Source: Streptomyces liliiviolaceus
GTDB lineage: Bacteria; Actinomycetota; Actinomycetes; Streptomycetales; Streptomycetaceae
NCBI RefSeq assembly: GCF_018070025.1
Contig: NZ_JAGPYQ010000001.1
Coordinates: 8,308,001-8,372,000, forward strand
Reading direction: 5' to 3'
Length of the DNA: 64,000 nucleotides
In this document: in pieces, positions 1-8,033 of the stretch
Position numbering within the stretch: position 1 is the first letter of the stretch
How the letters are laid out: each line of letters opens with the position of its first letter
The notes under the pieces: generated by a model
The model's input: the letters and a program-made list of their open reading frames with translations, nothing else
Databases searched by the model: none
Told to the model about the DNA's origin: nothing
Translations under genes and position numbers: made by a program

Positions 1-909
1 CGCGTCGTAGTCGTACGAGGTCACGATGGGCGCGTACGCGTGGTCGTGGTTGGCGCCGTTCGTGAAGCCGAAGTTGGTGCCGCCGTGGAACATGTAGATG
101 TTGACCGAGGCGCCCGCGGAGAGGAGCCGGTCGAGGTCGGCGGCGGCGTCGGCCGCGTCGCGCACATGGTGCGGTTCGCCCCAGTGGTCGAACCAGCCGA
201 TCCAGAACTCCGCGCACATCAGCGGCCCTTCGGGCTGATGCGCGCGCAACTGATCGAGGGACTCGGTGATCCGGCTGCCGAAGGTGCCGGTCGTGAGGAC
301 GCCGGGGAGGCTACCGGCCGCCAGGTGCTCCGGGTCGGCCTGGTCGCAGGTGAACAGCAGCTCCTCGACGCCCCGGGCACGGAAGGACGCGGCGAGGTGT
401 TCCAGATACGCGCGGTCGTCGCCGTACGCCCCGTACTCGTTCTCCACCTGGACGGCGATCACCGGGCCGCCGTTCGCGGCCAGCCGGGGCAGGAGCGGGG
501 GCAGCAGCAGGTCGAGATAGCGGTCGAGCGCGTCGGTGAAGCGAGGGTCGCTGGTACGCAGCCGGATGTCGGTGTCCGTGGTGAGCCAGGAGGGCAGGCC
601 GCCGCCGTCCCACTCGGCGCAGATGTACGGGCCCGGGCGCAGCAGGACGTGCAGGCCTTCGTCCTGGGCCAGCCGCAGATAGCGGGGCAGGTCGAGGATG
701 CCGTCGAGGACGAGGGTGCCGGGTTCGGGCTGGTGGAGGTTCCACGGGACGTACGTCTCCACCGTGTTGAGGCCCATCAGCCGGGCCTTGCGGAGCCGGT
801 CGGCCCACTGGTCGGGGTGGATGCGGAAGTAGTGCATGGCACCGGAGATGATCCGGAACGGCTCTCCATGGAGCCGGAATTCGTCGGAGGACGTACTCAG
901 AACAGTCAT
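1..909 (-). CDS. GH35 beta-galactosidase, N-terminal part (runs off the window)
   Basis: The 303 codons present read as the catalytic TIM-barrel of a glycoside hydrolase family 35 beta-galactosidase, which removes terminal beta-galactosyl residues. The family signatures are visible: SGAMHYFRIHP near residue 22, VQVENEYG with the predicted acid/base Glu158, and MCAEFWIGWFDHWG with the predicted nucleophile Glu234. The frame is open to base 1 and ends in the conserved TSYDYDA segment, so the C-terminal beta-sandwich domains lie outside the window. No signal peptide is visible, so the enzyme is probably cytoplasmic and acts on imported galactosides. It lies downstream of the MFS permease on the same strand with a gap of about 120 bp, which suggests one sugar-use operon. 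The start ATG at 909 directly precedes the conserved N-terminus. Confidence 0.93.
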   Translation of the reverse strand, partial: MTVLSTSSDEFRLHGEPFRIISGAMHYFRIHPDQWADRLRKARLMGLNTVETYVPWNLHQPEPGTLVLDGILDLPRYLRLAQDEGLHVLLRPGPYICAEWDGGGLPSWLTTDTDIRLRTSDPRFTDALDRYLDLLLPPLLPRLAANGGPVIAVQVENEYGAYGDDRAYLEHLAASFRARGVEELLFTCDQADPEHLAAGSLPGVLTTGTFGSRITESLDQLRAHQPEGPLMCAEFWIGWFDHWGEPHHVRDAADAAADLDRLLSAGASVNIYMFHGGTNFGFTNGANHDHAYAPIVTSYDYDA

Positions 910-1030
910 CAGGATGCTGCTTCCCTTCGGCTCGGACGGGGGATCGGTACGGGGACTGGGTCAGTGGTCGATGTGGCGGCTTCGGTGGCCGATGCGACGG
1001 CGGCTTCAGCGATCGATGGGGTGGAGGTCC

Positions 1031-2239
1031 TCAGCGGCCGGCCGTCGCCGGGCGCGTGGCGCGGACCAGCCAGAGCGTGGCGGCCAGGCACAGGGCCGAG
1101 ACCGCGCCCAGCAGGAGCGGGACGGCACGGACCCCGGACCACTCGATGGCCTTGCCGAGCGCGGGTCCGGCGACGACTCCGCCGGCCATGGACGCGGCGA
1201 TGACCAGCGCGCCGGCTCTGCGGGCCCGCGGGGCGGCCCGGTTGAGCCAGGGCAGGCCGGTGGGGAAGATCGGCGCGATGAACAGGCCGACTCCCGCGTA
1301 CGCATAGGGGGCGAGGCCCGGGATCGTGGCCAGCAGCAGGCAGACCGTCATGCCGGCGCACGAGACGATGACGATCGACTGGGCGGAGTGGCGCAGCGCG
1401 AGCGGTGCCGCGAGGAAGCGGCCGACGGTCATCATCAGCCAGTACACGGAGGTGGCGGTGGCCGCGGCCCCGGCGCCGTACCCGACCGCCTCCAGGTGGG
1501 TGGGCTCCCAGCCGCCGACGCCCGCCTCGATGCCCACGTGCAGCACGTACAGGGTGACGAACATGGCGAGCACCGACCCCAGACTGCGGCCGAGAACGGA
1601 CGGCCCACCGGGCGCTCGCTCCCCCTCCCCCGGCTGCGGCGCATGCTCGCGCACACCCCTGAGGCACAGCAGCAGCGGCAGATTGACGACGGCGAAGACG
1701 AGGAAGACGACCGGATAGTGCTCGGCGCCGACCGCGCCGATCACGGCCGGTCCGAGGATCGCGCCCACGCCGAAGTGCGCGTTGAGGATGTTGAGCATGG
1801 CGGTCGAACGGTGGCCGAAGCCGACGGCGAACAGCTGGTTGAGCCCGTAGTCGACACCGCCGAAACCGAGCCCCGCGAGCAGGGCCGAGGCCAGCGCGAC
1901 GGGCCAGTCCGGCGCGAGCGCGAAGCCTGCCGCGCCGAGGGCCATCAGCAGGTACGAGGCCCCGAGGATCTGCCGGTTGCCGAGCCGGCCGTACAGCCGG
2001 TCGAAGAGCAGCACTCCGGCGACGCCGCCGACGAAGTGCGCGCTCAGCGCGAGCCCGGCGGCCGAGGGCGACAGCCCGAACTCCTCGCGCAGGGCGGGGA
2101 TCGAGGGCCCGTACAGCGCCTGGAGCGCGCCGATGAGCACGAACCCGCCGCAGGAGGCGACGACGGCCGCGGCGCTGAACACGGGCACGTCGTCACGGCT
2201 TGTGTCGTCACTCACGCGGTCACTCACGTGGTCGCTCAC
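1031..2239 (-). CDS. MFS transporter, probable sugar permease
   Basis: This is a roughly 402-residue major facilitator with about 12 hydrophobic segments, starting at VFSAAAVVASCGGFVLIGAL and ending near ALCLAATLWLVRA. Its layout recalls fucose/galactoside permeases of the FHS type, but I cannot assign a substrate. I chose the GTG at 2239 because a GGAG lies 5 bp upstream. An upstream ATG at 2320 would add a repetitive, arginine-rich stretch and would place the palindrome at 2328-2339 almost on the start codon. The gene is followed on the same strand by the GH35 beta-galactosidase, so import of a galactoside followed by intracellular cleavage is the likely job. That substrate is inferred only from the neighbour. 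Confidence 0.82.
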   Translation of the reverse strand: MSDHVSDRVSDDTSRDDVPVFSAAAVVASCGGFVLIGALQALYGPSIPALREEFGLSPSAAGLALSAHFVGGVAGVLLFDRLYGRLGNRQILGASYLLMALGAAGFALAPDWPVALASALLAGLGFGGVDYGLNQLFAVGFGHRSTAMLNILNAHFGVGAILGPAVIGAVGAEHYPVVFLVFAVVNLPLLLCLRGVREHAPQPGEGERAPGGPSVLGRSLGSVLAMFVTLYVLHVGIEAGVGGWEPTHLEAVGYGAGAAATATSVYWLMMTVGRFLAAPLALRHSAQSIVIVSCAGMTVCLLLATIPGLAPYAYAGVGLFIAPIFPTGLPWLNRAAPRARRAGALVIAASMAGGVVAGPALGKAIEWSGVRAVPLLLGAVSALCLAATLWLVRATRPATAGR

Positions 2240-2327
2240 GCGGACTCCAGTCGGCGGTTGACGGCCCGCGTCCGCGCGGGCGACGAGCCGACCGGGGCGT
2301 CGGCGATGGCGCTGCGGCAACTATGAT

Positions 2328-2339
2328 GTTACCGGTAAC
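2328..2339. promoter_or_regulatory. Perfect 12-bp palindrome, LacI-type operator candidate
   Basis: GTTACCGGTAAC is a perfect inverted repeat with a central CG, which is the form LacI-family sugar repressors bind. It lies about 90 bp upstream of the chosen permease start, in the expected promoter zone of the permease/beta-galactosidase pair. No LacI-family gene is present in the window, so the regulator would be encoded elsewhere, perhaps just beyond base 1. Confidence 0.45.
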
Positions 2340-2408
2340 TCACAGCCGTCAAGATCTCCGCTCGGGATGCCGCGAGGGAGGAGACGGGCGCCGGACGCGG
2401 GCCCTCGG

Positions 2409-2786
2409 TCAGGACAGGGCTCGGCGCAGGGCGGCGTGGAGGTGGGCCGGGTCCGTCCAGTGGCGGGTCCTGGTCGGTGGCACGCGCCAGTGCAGACCGG
2501 GGGCGTACGTGCGGTGCCGGGGCGGGACGGCCACGTGGGAGCCCTGGCCGAGGATGCGGGCCGGGGGGACGTCCCAGGTGGCGGCCTCGCCCGGCGGGAC
2601 TAGCCAGTACAGGACGCCGCCGTAGCCGTCCTCGATCACCGCTCCCGTGCGTGGGCCCAGATGATCGAGGATGCGCATGCCCGTGGCCAGTGGGACCCGG
2701 ACCGCGTCCCACCACTGGCCGGCCGGGAGTGTCCGCACCTCCGGGTGCAACGGTCGCAGCCACTTCGGCGCATCACTGCTCGGCAT
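2409..2786 (-). CDS. Small conserved actinobacterial protein of unknown function
   Basis: This 125-residue soluble protein has no signal peptide and no membrane segment. It contains the dense, low-repeat core GMRILDHLGPRTGAVIEDGY followed by GGVLYWLVPPGEAATWDVP and a basic C-terminal part (VAVPPRHRTYAPG). Its balanced amino-acid use and third-position GC fit real coding sequence. I recall similar short Streptomyces proteins but know no function. It is transcribed toward the MFS gene; its stop codon is about 170 bp from the permease start, so it is probably an independent unit. Confidence 0.7.
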   Translation of the reverse strand: MPSSDAPKWLRPLHPEVRTLPAGQWWDAVRVPLATGMRILDHLGPRTGAVIEDGYGGVLYWLVPPGEAATWDVPPARILGQGSHVAVPPRHRTYAPGLHWRVPPTRTRHWTDPAHLHAALRRALS

Positions 2787-3454
2787 GGTTCGGCCGCCTC
2801 CACGTCTCGCCCGGGATCATGACAATAGAACGAACCGGCGGCCTCGCTTGCCAGTACGGCTGGGGAACTTGTCGGTGTGCGCGTGCTCGTCGACGTGGGC
2901 GGTGGCCTTGCGTAACGGGAGGGGCCCGTGCCCGGGTGGCCGCGAGGGCGGCCGGGTGTTCGTTCATACGTGCGGGTCGTACGTGGCTGGTCGCGCAGTT
3001 CCCCGCGCCCCTGGGGGGTGGGGGTGGCCCCGTGCCTGCATGTGACCGTCGGACGTGGCTGAGCGCGCAGTTCCCCGCGCCCCTAGGGGGTGGGGGTGGC
3101 CCCGTGCTTGCATGTGGCCGTCGTGCGTGGCTGAGCGCGCCGTTCCCCGCGCCCCTAGGGAGTGGGGGTGGCCCCGTGCCTGTATGTGACCGTCGTACGG
3201 GGCTCAGCACCGTTCCTCGCGGCCCTTGTATGTGACCGTTGTGCGTGGCTTGGGGTGGGCGCTGATGGGGCGTGAGGGGGTGGTTCGGGATGTGTGGGCG
3301 GCGCGGCAAGGTGCGTTCACTTGTCGGCTCGGGAGCGCCGACCACATGTCCCGGACCACCCCCGCCCCCACCCGCGGCGCCAGGCGCGTCTTTAGGGGCG
3401 CGGGGAACTGCGCGACCAGCCACGTGCGGTCCGCAGCCGAAGGGAGACGTCCGG
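2787..3454. repeat. Gene-free 668 bp holding a 72-bp tandem repeat array
   Basis: No credible gene is present. From about 2982 to 3250 a unit of 72 bp is repeated three times with a degenerate fourth copy. Each unit starts with cGTGGCT and contains GCGCAGTTCCCCGCGCCCC, a run of G, GTGGCCCCGTGC and a TGTGACCGTCG-like end. Units begin near 2982, 3054, 3126 and 3197. One inverted copy of the core lies at 3394-3414. The array separates the unknown protein from the 3' end of ku. Confidence 0.85.
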
Positions 3455-4447
3455 TCAGGCTGATGCCGTCTTTCGAGGGGAGGTCTTTTTGGGTGGGGGA
3501 GCGTCCGACGACTTCTTGCTCGCCGCGGACTTCGTGGTCGCCTTCTTCGTCGGGGTCTTCTTCTTGGTCGACGCCGGCTTCGCAGCGCTCGCGGCCGTCT
3601 TCTTCGCCGCCCTCTTGCGAAGGGGCTTCACCTGGGCCCCGTCAGAACCGGCGTCCTCGCCCCGCGCACCCCGCGCCTGCCGCACGCTGTTCTCCAGTGC
3701 GGACATCAGGTCGATGACCTTGCCGCCGGACTTCTCCGCGGAGGGCGCGGACGGCGCCGCCTCCCCGGACGCCTTCGCCGCGATCAGTTCCTCCACCGCC
3801 TCGCGGTAGTCGTCGCGCAACTCCGCGAGATCGACCTCCCCGAGCGTGTCCATCAGCGCGTCGGCCAGGTCGAGTTCCTTGTCCCGGACGGTGACACCCG
3901 CGTCCGGGGCGACGTCCTCGGGCGCGCGGATCTCGTCAGGCCACAGCAGCCCGTGCATGGCGATGACGTCGTCGACGACCCGCAGCATGCCCAGCCGCTC
4001 CCGCCCGCGCAGCGCGAACTTCGCGATGGCGACCTTCTGGCTGCGCTTCAGCGCCTCCCGCAGCAGGGTGTACGGCTTGGCCGCCGGCACCCCGTTCGCC
4101 GACAGGTAGTACGCCGTGTCCATCTGGAGCGGGTCGATCCGGTCGGCCGGCACGAAGGCCACGATCTCGATCGTCCGGGCGGTCGGGAGCGGCAGGGAGG
4201 CAAGGTCCTCGTCCGTGATGGGGATCATCGTGCCGTCCGCGTCCTCGTACGCCTTACCGATCTCGGACGACGTCACCTCGCGGTCCTCCGCCTCGCACAC
4301 CTTGCGGTAGCGGATGCGGCCGCCGTCCTCGGTGTGGATCTGGCGGAAGGAGATCGAGTGGTTCTCCGTGGCGTTCATCAGCTTGATCGGGATGCTGACC
4401 AGGCCGAAGGAGATGGCACCGTTCCATATGGATCTCACGTCCGACAC
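3455..4447 (-). CDS. ku: Ku, DNA-end-binding protein of non-homologous end joining
   Basis: This 330-residue bacterial Ku forms a homodimeric ring on double-strand ends and recruits LigD. The family start is clear (SIWNGAISFGLVSIPIKLMNAT), followed by FRQIHTEDGGRIRYRKVCE and the beta-barrel/bridge region DTAYYLSANG to RERLGMLRVV. After about residue 255 comes a long Lys/Ala-rich tail (KKKTPTKKATTKSAASKK), an extended basic C-terminus typical of actinobacterial Ku that binds DNA. The gene is divergent from the LigD polymerase gene with a 91-bp shared promoter region. An antisense open frame over the 5' end is a high-GC shadow. Confidence 0.96.
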   Translation of the reverse strand: MSDVRSIWNGAISFGLVSIPIKLMNATENHSISFRQIHTEDGGRIRYRKVCEAEDREVTSSEIGKAYEDADGTMIPITDEDLASLPLPTARTIEIVAFVPADRIDPLQMDTAYYLSANGVPAAKPYTLLREALKRSQKVAIAKFALRGRERLGMLRVVDDVIAMHGLLWPDEIRAPEDVAPDAGVTVRDKELDLADALMDTLGEVDLAELRDDYREAVEELIAAKASGEAAPSAPSAEKSGGKVIDLMSALENSVRQARGARGEDAGSDGAQVKPLRKRAAKKTAASAAKPASTKKKTPTKKATTKSAASKKSSDAPPPKKTSPRKTASA

Positions 4448-4509
4448 CCTTCAGGTCGCTGTCATCCGTACCCCGGCCCCGGCCCCGCTCCCACCCCCGC
4501 ACACCCGTT

Positions 4510-4519
4510 TTCGTACGAA
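4510..4519. promoter_or_regulatory. Palindrome TTCGTACGAA in the ku/ligD divergent promoter
   Basis: This perfect 10-bp palindrome lies centrally in the 91 bp between the two divergent end-joining genes. It could be a shared operator or part of overlapping promoters. No regulator is known to me for this sequence. Confidence 0.3.
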
Positions 4520-4538
4520 TACGTGGGATTGTCATCCT

Positions 4539-5420
4539 ATGACGCCAATCACTGAGGTGGCCGGGCGAAAGGTGACCCTGAGCAACCTGGACAAGGTGCT
4601 CCACCCGGCGACGGGCTTCACCAAGGGTGAGCTGCTGCACTACTACGCGACGGCGGCGGAGGCGTTCCTCCCCCATCTCCGCGACCGTCCGGTCTCCCTG
4701 CTGCGCTATCCGGACGGGCCGGACGGCCAGGTCTTCTTCACCAAGAACGTCCCGCCCGGTACGCCCGACTGGGTCGCCACCACGGAGGTTCCCCGTTCGG
4801 AGGGGCCGGCCCGGATGGTCCTGGTCCAGGATCTGCCGTCCCTGATGTGGGCGGCGAACCTGGTCACCGAGTTCCACACCCCGCAGTGGCGGGCGCGGAC
4901 CCCTGATGTCGCCGACCGGCTGGTCCTCGACCTGGATCCCGGCGCGCCGGCCACGATCGTGGAGTGCTGCCGGGTCGCCGTATGGCTGCGCGACCGGCTG
5001 GCGGCGGACGGTCTGACGGCGTACGCGAAGACGTCCGGCTCCAAGGGGCTGCATCTGCTGGCCGCTCTGGAGCCAGCGCCGTCCGCCGAGGTGTCCGCCT
5101 ACGCCAGGGTGCTCGCGGTGGAGGCGGAGGCCGGGCTGCCCGGTCTGGTCGTCCACCGGATGAACCGCAGTCTGCGGCCCGGCAAGGTCTTCGTCGACTT
5201 CAGTCAGAACGCTGCCCGCAAGACGACCGCCGCGCCGTACACGCTCCGGGCCCGGGCGGCGCCCGCGGTCTCCGCCCCCGTCACCTGGGGCGAGGTCGAG
5301 TCCTGCGCCGGTCCGTCCGAACTGGCCTTCGTGGCCGGGGACATCGCGGGGCGTCTCGATCGCCATGGGGATCTGTTGGCGCCGTTGCTGGACGCGGGCC
5401 GGGCGGGACCGCTCCCCTGA
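4539..5420 (+). CDS. ligD: LigD-type NHEJ polymerase (stand-alone PolDom)
   Basis: This 293-residue protein contains only the archaeo-eukaryotic-primase-like polymerase domain of LigD, which fills gaps and adds ribonucleotides at breaks held by Ku. The catalytic Asp pair is in LDLDPG (Asp131 and Asp133). The SGSKGLHLL motif follows at residues 166-174, and HRMNRSLRPGKVFVDFSQN lies near residue 205. No ligase or phosphoesterase domain is present, so the ligase must be encoded elsewhere, as in other streptomycetes. The start at 4539 is preferred because an upstream in-frame start would overlap ku. Little leader sequence is visible, so the mRNA may be nearly leaderless. Confidence 0.93.
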   Translation: MTPITEVAGRKVTLSNLDKVLHPATGFTKGELLHYYATAAEAFLPHLRDRPVSLLRYPDGPDGQVFFTKNVPPGTPDWVATTEVPRSEGPARMVLVQDLPSLMWAANLVTEFHTPQWRARTPDVADRLVLDLDPGAPATIVECCRVAVWLRDRLAADGLTAYAKTSGSKGLHLLAALEPAPSAEVSAYARVLAVEAEAGLPGLVVHRMNRSLRPGKVFVDFSQNAARKTTAAPYTLRARAAPAVSAPVTWGEVESCAGPSELAFVAGDIAGRLDRHGDLLAPLLDAGRAGPLP

Positions 5421-5656
5421 CACTCGTCCGCGGGCCGGTGGGGGTTGGCCGCGCAGTTCCCCGCGCCCCTTCGGGGCACTGTGGCGGCGCGGTCGGACCT
5501 CGGAACCCGGACCACTCCCCCCGACACTCGACCGCGGGCCGGTGGGGGTTGGCCGCGCAGTTCCCCGCGCCCCTTCGGGGCACCGACACTCGACCGCAGG
5601 CCCGTGGAGGCCGGCCGCGCCGTTCCCCTCGCCCCTTCGGGGGCTGGGGGCGGGGG
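5421..5656. repeat. Three local copies of the dispersed repeat
   Basis: The gap between ligD and the NERD gene holds copies of GCGCAGTTCCCCGCGCCCC at about 5450-5470 and 5554-5574, and a degraded one at 5616-5637. Each sits in a longer unit beginning CACTCG(A/T)CCGC and ending CCTTCGGGGC. The CCCC..TTCGGGG part can fold as a short hairpin, so the array may also end convergent transcripts. Confidence 0.75.
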
Positions 5657-6460
5657 TCAGACTCGGGTCCATGTCCCCCGGTCTCGGGCCATCGCGTGGA
5701 GGGCTTCTACGTCCGCCGGTTTGAGGATGCCTCCCGCGCGGGCCAGCGATGTCACGTCCGTGTCCAGCAGGACGCGCAGTTCGCGCAGCGGGGTCGTCAC
5801 CGAGACGTCCTTGGGGGCGAAGAGCACCAGGACGGGGCGCACCTCGGCGGTGAGGGCGTACGAGGCGCGGTCCGCGTCGGCGCGGACCGCGCGCAGCAGC
5901 GGCCGGGCCTCCCGGCGCCCCACCGTGACCATGGGATCGGCGACGAGGACGCGCAGCTTGCGCGCGTACACCGTGTGCACGGCGAACAGGCCTCCCGGGC
6001 CGATCACCAGGTGATGGACACGGTCCCCGCCGGACAGCGGCACCGAGTGCAGGGTGCGCCAGCCGGCCCCCTCCAGCCGGTCCAGCGCCTCGCCCACCGC
6101 GAGTTCCGCCGCGAGGGCGTGCCGCCTGGGATCCGTGCGCAGCCGCCGCTGCGGGCCCGGCTCGTGGTCGAGCACGGTCTGCAGGGCCTCTCCGGGCCGG
6201 TTCGGCGCGAGGTCGTCGTCCGGGTGCAGGGACAGCCTGGCGAGTTCGGCGGGGGTCGGCACCGGCGGCGGTCCGACCGTCACCGTTCCGGTCAGGAACG
6301 GGCCGAGCACATCGAGCACGTCCTCGCGCCGCTCCTCGCTGAGCAGATTGACCCGGGCGGCCTCCCTGTCGTACCAGGCGACGTTCCTGCCGTCCGTGCG
6401 GCAGACGTAGAGCCGTTCCTGACCGTGCCGCCAAGTCGGTATGACGCGCAGTGCGTTCAT
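5657..6460 (-). CDS. NERD (nuclease-related) domain protein
   Basis: This 267-residue cytoplasmic protein has a NERD domain in its C-terminal half: AVGEALDRLEGAGWRTLHSVP followed by GGDRVHHLVIGPGGLFAVHT, the form of a degenerate restriction-endonuclease-like fold. The N-terminal 90 residues (WRHGQERLYVCRTDGRNVAWYD) form a small domain I do not recognise. NERD proteins are thought to act on DNA or RNA, but the role of most is unknown. The start codon faces the phosphatase gene on the other strand. Its place next to ku and ligD is suggestive, but it is not in their transcription unit. Confidence 0.85.
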   Translation of the reverse strand: MNALRVIPTWRHGQERLYVCRTDGRNVAWYDREAARVNLLSEERREDVLDVLGPFLTGTVTVGPPPVPTPAELARLSLHPDDDLAPNRPGEALQTVLDHEPGPQRRLRTDPRRHALAAELAVGEALDRLEGAGWRTLHSVPLSGGDRVHHLVIGPGGLFAVHTVYARKLRVLVADPMVTVGRREARPLLRAVRADADRASYALTAEVRPVLVLFAPKDVSVTTPLRELRVLLDTDVTSLARAGGILKPADVEALHAMARDRGTWTRV

Positions 6461-6479
6461 GCATCATCACCCCTCGACC

Positions 6480-7058
6480 ATGGGAACAGGCGGGGTGCTC
6501 CAGGGGCAAGAAGGCGGTTACCTTTGGAAGCAGTTGGAGGGGGAGGCGCCGTTGCGGGCTCGCAGAAGGCAACCCGATGTGCCGGTCCCGGACAGTCCGT
6601 GGAGCGAGATCGTGCCCGGTCTGTGGATGGGCGGGCACCAGTACACGGGCCGGTCGGGAGAACCGGAGTTCGCCGTCGTGCACGACGAGTTCGACCTGGT
6701 ACTGACCCTGCTGCGACTACCCGGCCACGGTCCCGACCCGGGCGTCGAGCACCATGTGTGGGCCATCCCGGACGGGCCGCTGGACGGCACCCAGCTGGCC
6801 GGCGTGATACGGCTCGCCCGGACCGCCGCCGAGGCGCTGGAGGAGGGCAGACGCGTCCTGGTCCGCTGCTTCCACGGCTACAACCGCTCGGGGCTCGTCG
6901 TCGCCCACGCCCTGGTCCTCGGAGGCCGTACGTCCGACGAGGCGATCCGGCTGATCCGCGCCCGCCGCTCCCCGTGGGCCCTGCACAACGAACTCTTCGT
7001 GGACTACCTGCGGACCGGTCTGGCCACGGCCCGGCTCCTGGAGGAACTCGCCGAGTAG
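6480..7058 (+). CDS. Dual-specificity/tyrosine-phosphatase-like protein
   Basis: The protein has the cysteine-phosphatase P-loop CFHGYNRSG (C-x5-R). It is preceded by the N-terminal strand signature SEIVPGLWMGGHQY and an Asp-containing loop (WAIPDGPLDG) that may supply the general acid. About 190 residues is usual for a single phosphatase domain, and no membrane segment is seen. The start is uncertain. The ATG at 6480 lacks a good ribosome-binding site, and a GTG near 6580 preceded by AGAAGG would give a shorter protein starting just before the conserved core. It is divergent from the NERD gene. Possible substrates are phosphotyrosine, phosphoserine or phosphoinositide; none can be chosen from sequence. 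Confidence 0.82.
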   Translation: MGTGGVLQGQEGGYLWKQLEGEAPLRARRRQPDVPVPDSPWSEIVPGLWMGGHQYTGRSGEPEFAVVHDEFDLVLTLLRLPGHGPDPGVEHHVWAIPDGPLDGTQLAGVIRLARTAAEALEEGRRVLVRCFHGYNRSGLVVAHALVLGGRTSDEAIRLIRARRSPWALHNELFVDYLRTGLATARLLEELAE

Positions 7059-7250
7059 GCCGAGTAGCCGGTCGGGCGACGCCGACAGCCCCGCCCGACC
7101 CACTCGGCCCACTCGGCCCACTCGGCGAACAAAAGGGACTTCCGTACGAATAAGGTGTCCCGGACAGCAGGGTCGATCAGCCATGTCCCTGCCCCCCGAC
7201 CGGCCACCTCCGGCCCGTCCGGCCCCGTCCGGCCCCGACGCAGGAGCGCA

Positions 7251-8033
7251 GTGATCCACAACCGCCCCGCGGCCGTCGCGCCGCCCGCCGCCGTGTCGCC
7301 CGCCGCCGCGCCGCCGGTCGCGCTGCTCGTCGCGCTCGCGCTCGCCGGTGCGCTGCTGGCGGGCTGCGGGGACCCGGGCGACCTGCGCGGCGCGGGTCCG
7401 ACGTCCACCGCCGTGGGGCCGACCCGGCTGTGGCCGCAGGTCCCGCCCGCCGCCTCGCCCGCCGTCGACTACGGCGAGGCGGACACCGAGACGGTCAAGG
7501 GCGTCCCGGTACCGGGCGACGACATCCGCAAAGCCGACCCGGTCGCCGTCTTCCGCGCGGAGATCGCCGCCCACCCGGACCTCTACACCGGCAAGGGGCG
7601 GTACGCGCAGACGGCCCGGCAGGTCGCGCGGTGCGGCGGGAAGAGCGCGCGCGGCCCGGCGTGCCCGGTCCTGCGGGCGTACTACCGCGATCTCACCGGT
7701 GACGGCCGCGACGACATGGTGCTCGGGGTGCGGATGCCCGACCACCAGTTGGGCGTACGCACCTACACCGTCATCGGGCACCGGCTGACGGAGGTCATGG
7801 CGACGACCGACAGCACGCTCGGTGTCGAGATCGCGGGCCGGGACGTGATCATCCGCTCGCCGTCGAAGCTGGCGGGCTACGAGTACCGCACGGTCTGGTC
7901 GTGGGACCGGCGGCAGCGGGCGATGCTCGCGGCCAAGGACGAGATCCTGCGGGTGGGGGCCACGGTCCCGCCCTCGGGACGCACGTCCGCGCGCACCCCG
8001 GCCCCATCGGCCGCCTCGGCCGGGTCCCGGTGA
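7251..8033 (+). CDS. Lipoprotein of unknown function, partner of the following kinase
   Basis: This 260-residue exported lipoprotein has a hydrophobic signal segment ending in the lipobox LLAGC. The mature part contains AVFRAEIAAHPDLYTGKG, a Cys pair (ARCGGKSARGPACP) and the stretch YYRDLTGDGRDDMVLGVRMP, which recalls calcium-loop/FG-GAP-like segments. GTG at 7251 is chosen because AGGAG lies just upstream and the signal peptide follows at normal distance. The stop codon overlaps the GTG start of the histidine kinase (GTGA), so the two are co-translated. By analogy with the CseA/CseC arrangement, the lipoprotein may tune the kinase; this is inference. Confidence 0.82.
   Translation: MIHNRPAAVAPPAAVSPAAAPPVALLVALALAGALLAGCGDPGDLRGAGPTSTAVGPTRLWPQVPPAASPAVDYGEADTETVKGVPVPGDDIRKADPVAVFRAEIAAHPDLYTGKGRYAQTARQVARCGGKSARGPACPVLRAYYRDLTGDGRDDMVLGVRMPDHQLGVRTYTVIGHRLTEVMATTDSTLGVEIAGRDVIIRSPSKLAGYEYRTVWSWDRRQRAMLAAKDEILRVGATVPPSGRTSARTPAPSAASAGSR

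Noticed and set aside
2787..3454. CRISPR array in the 72-bp tandem repeat
   Set aside because: The units are contiguous and nearly identical over their full length, with no unique spacers and no cas genes.
4254..6683. An 809-codon minus-strand frame over ligD and its flanks
   Set aside because: It overlaps ligD and NERD genes with intact motifs and contains translated repeat DNA.
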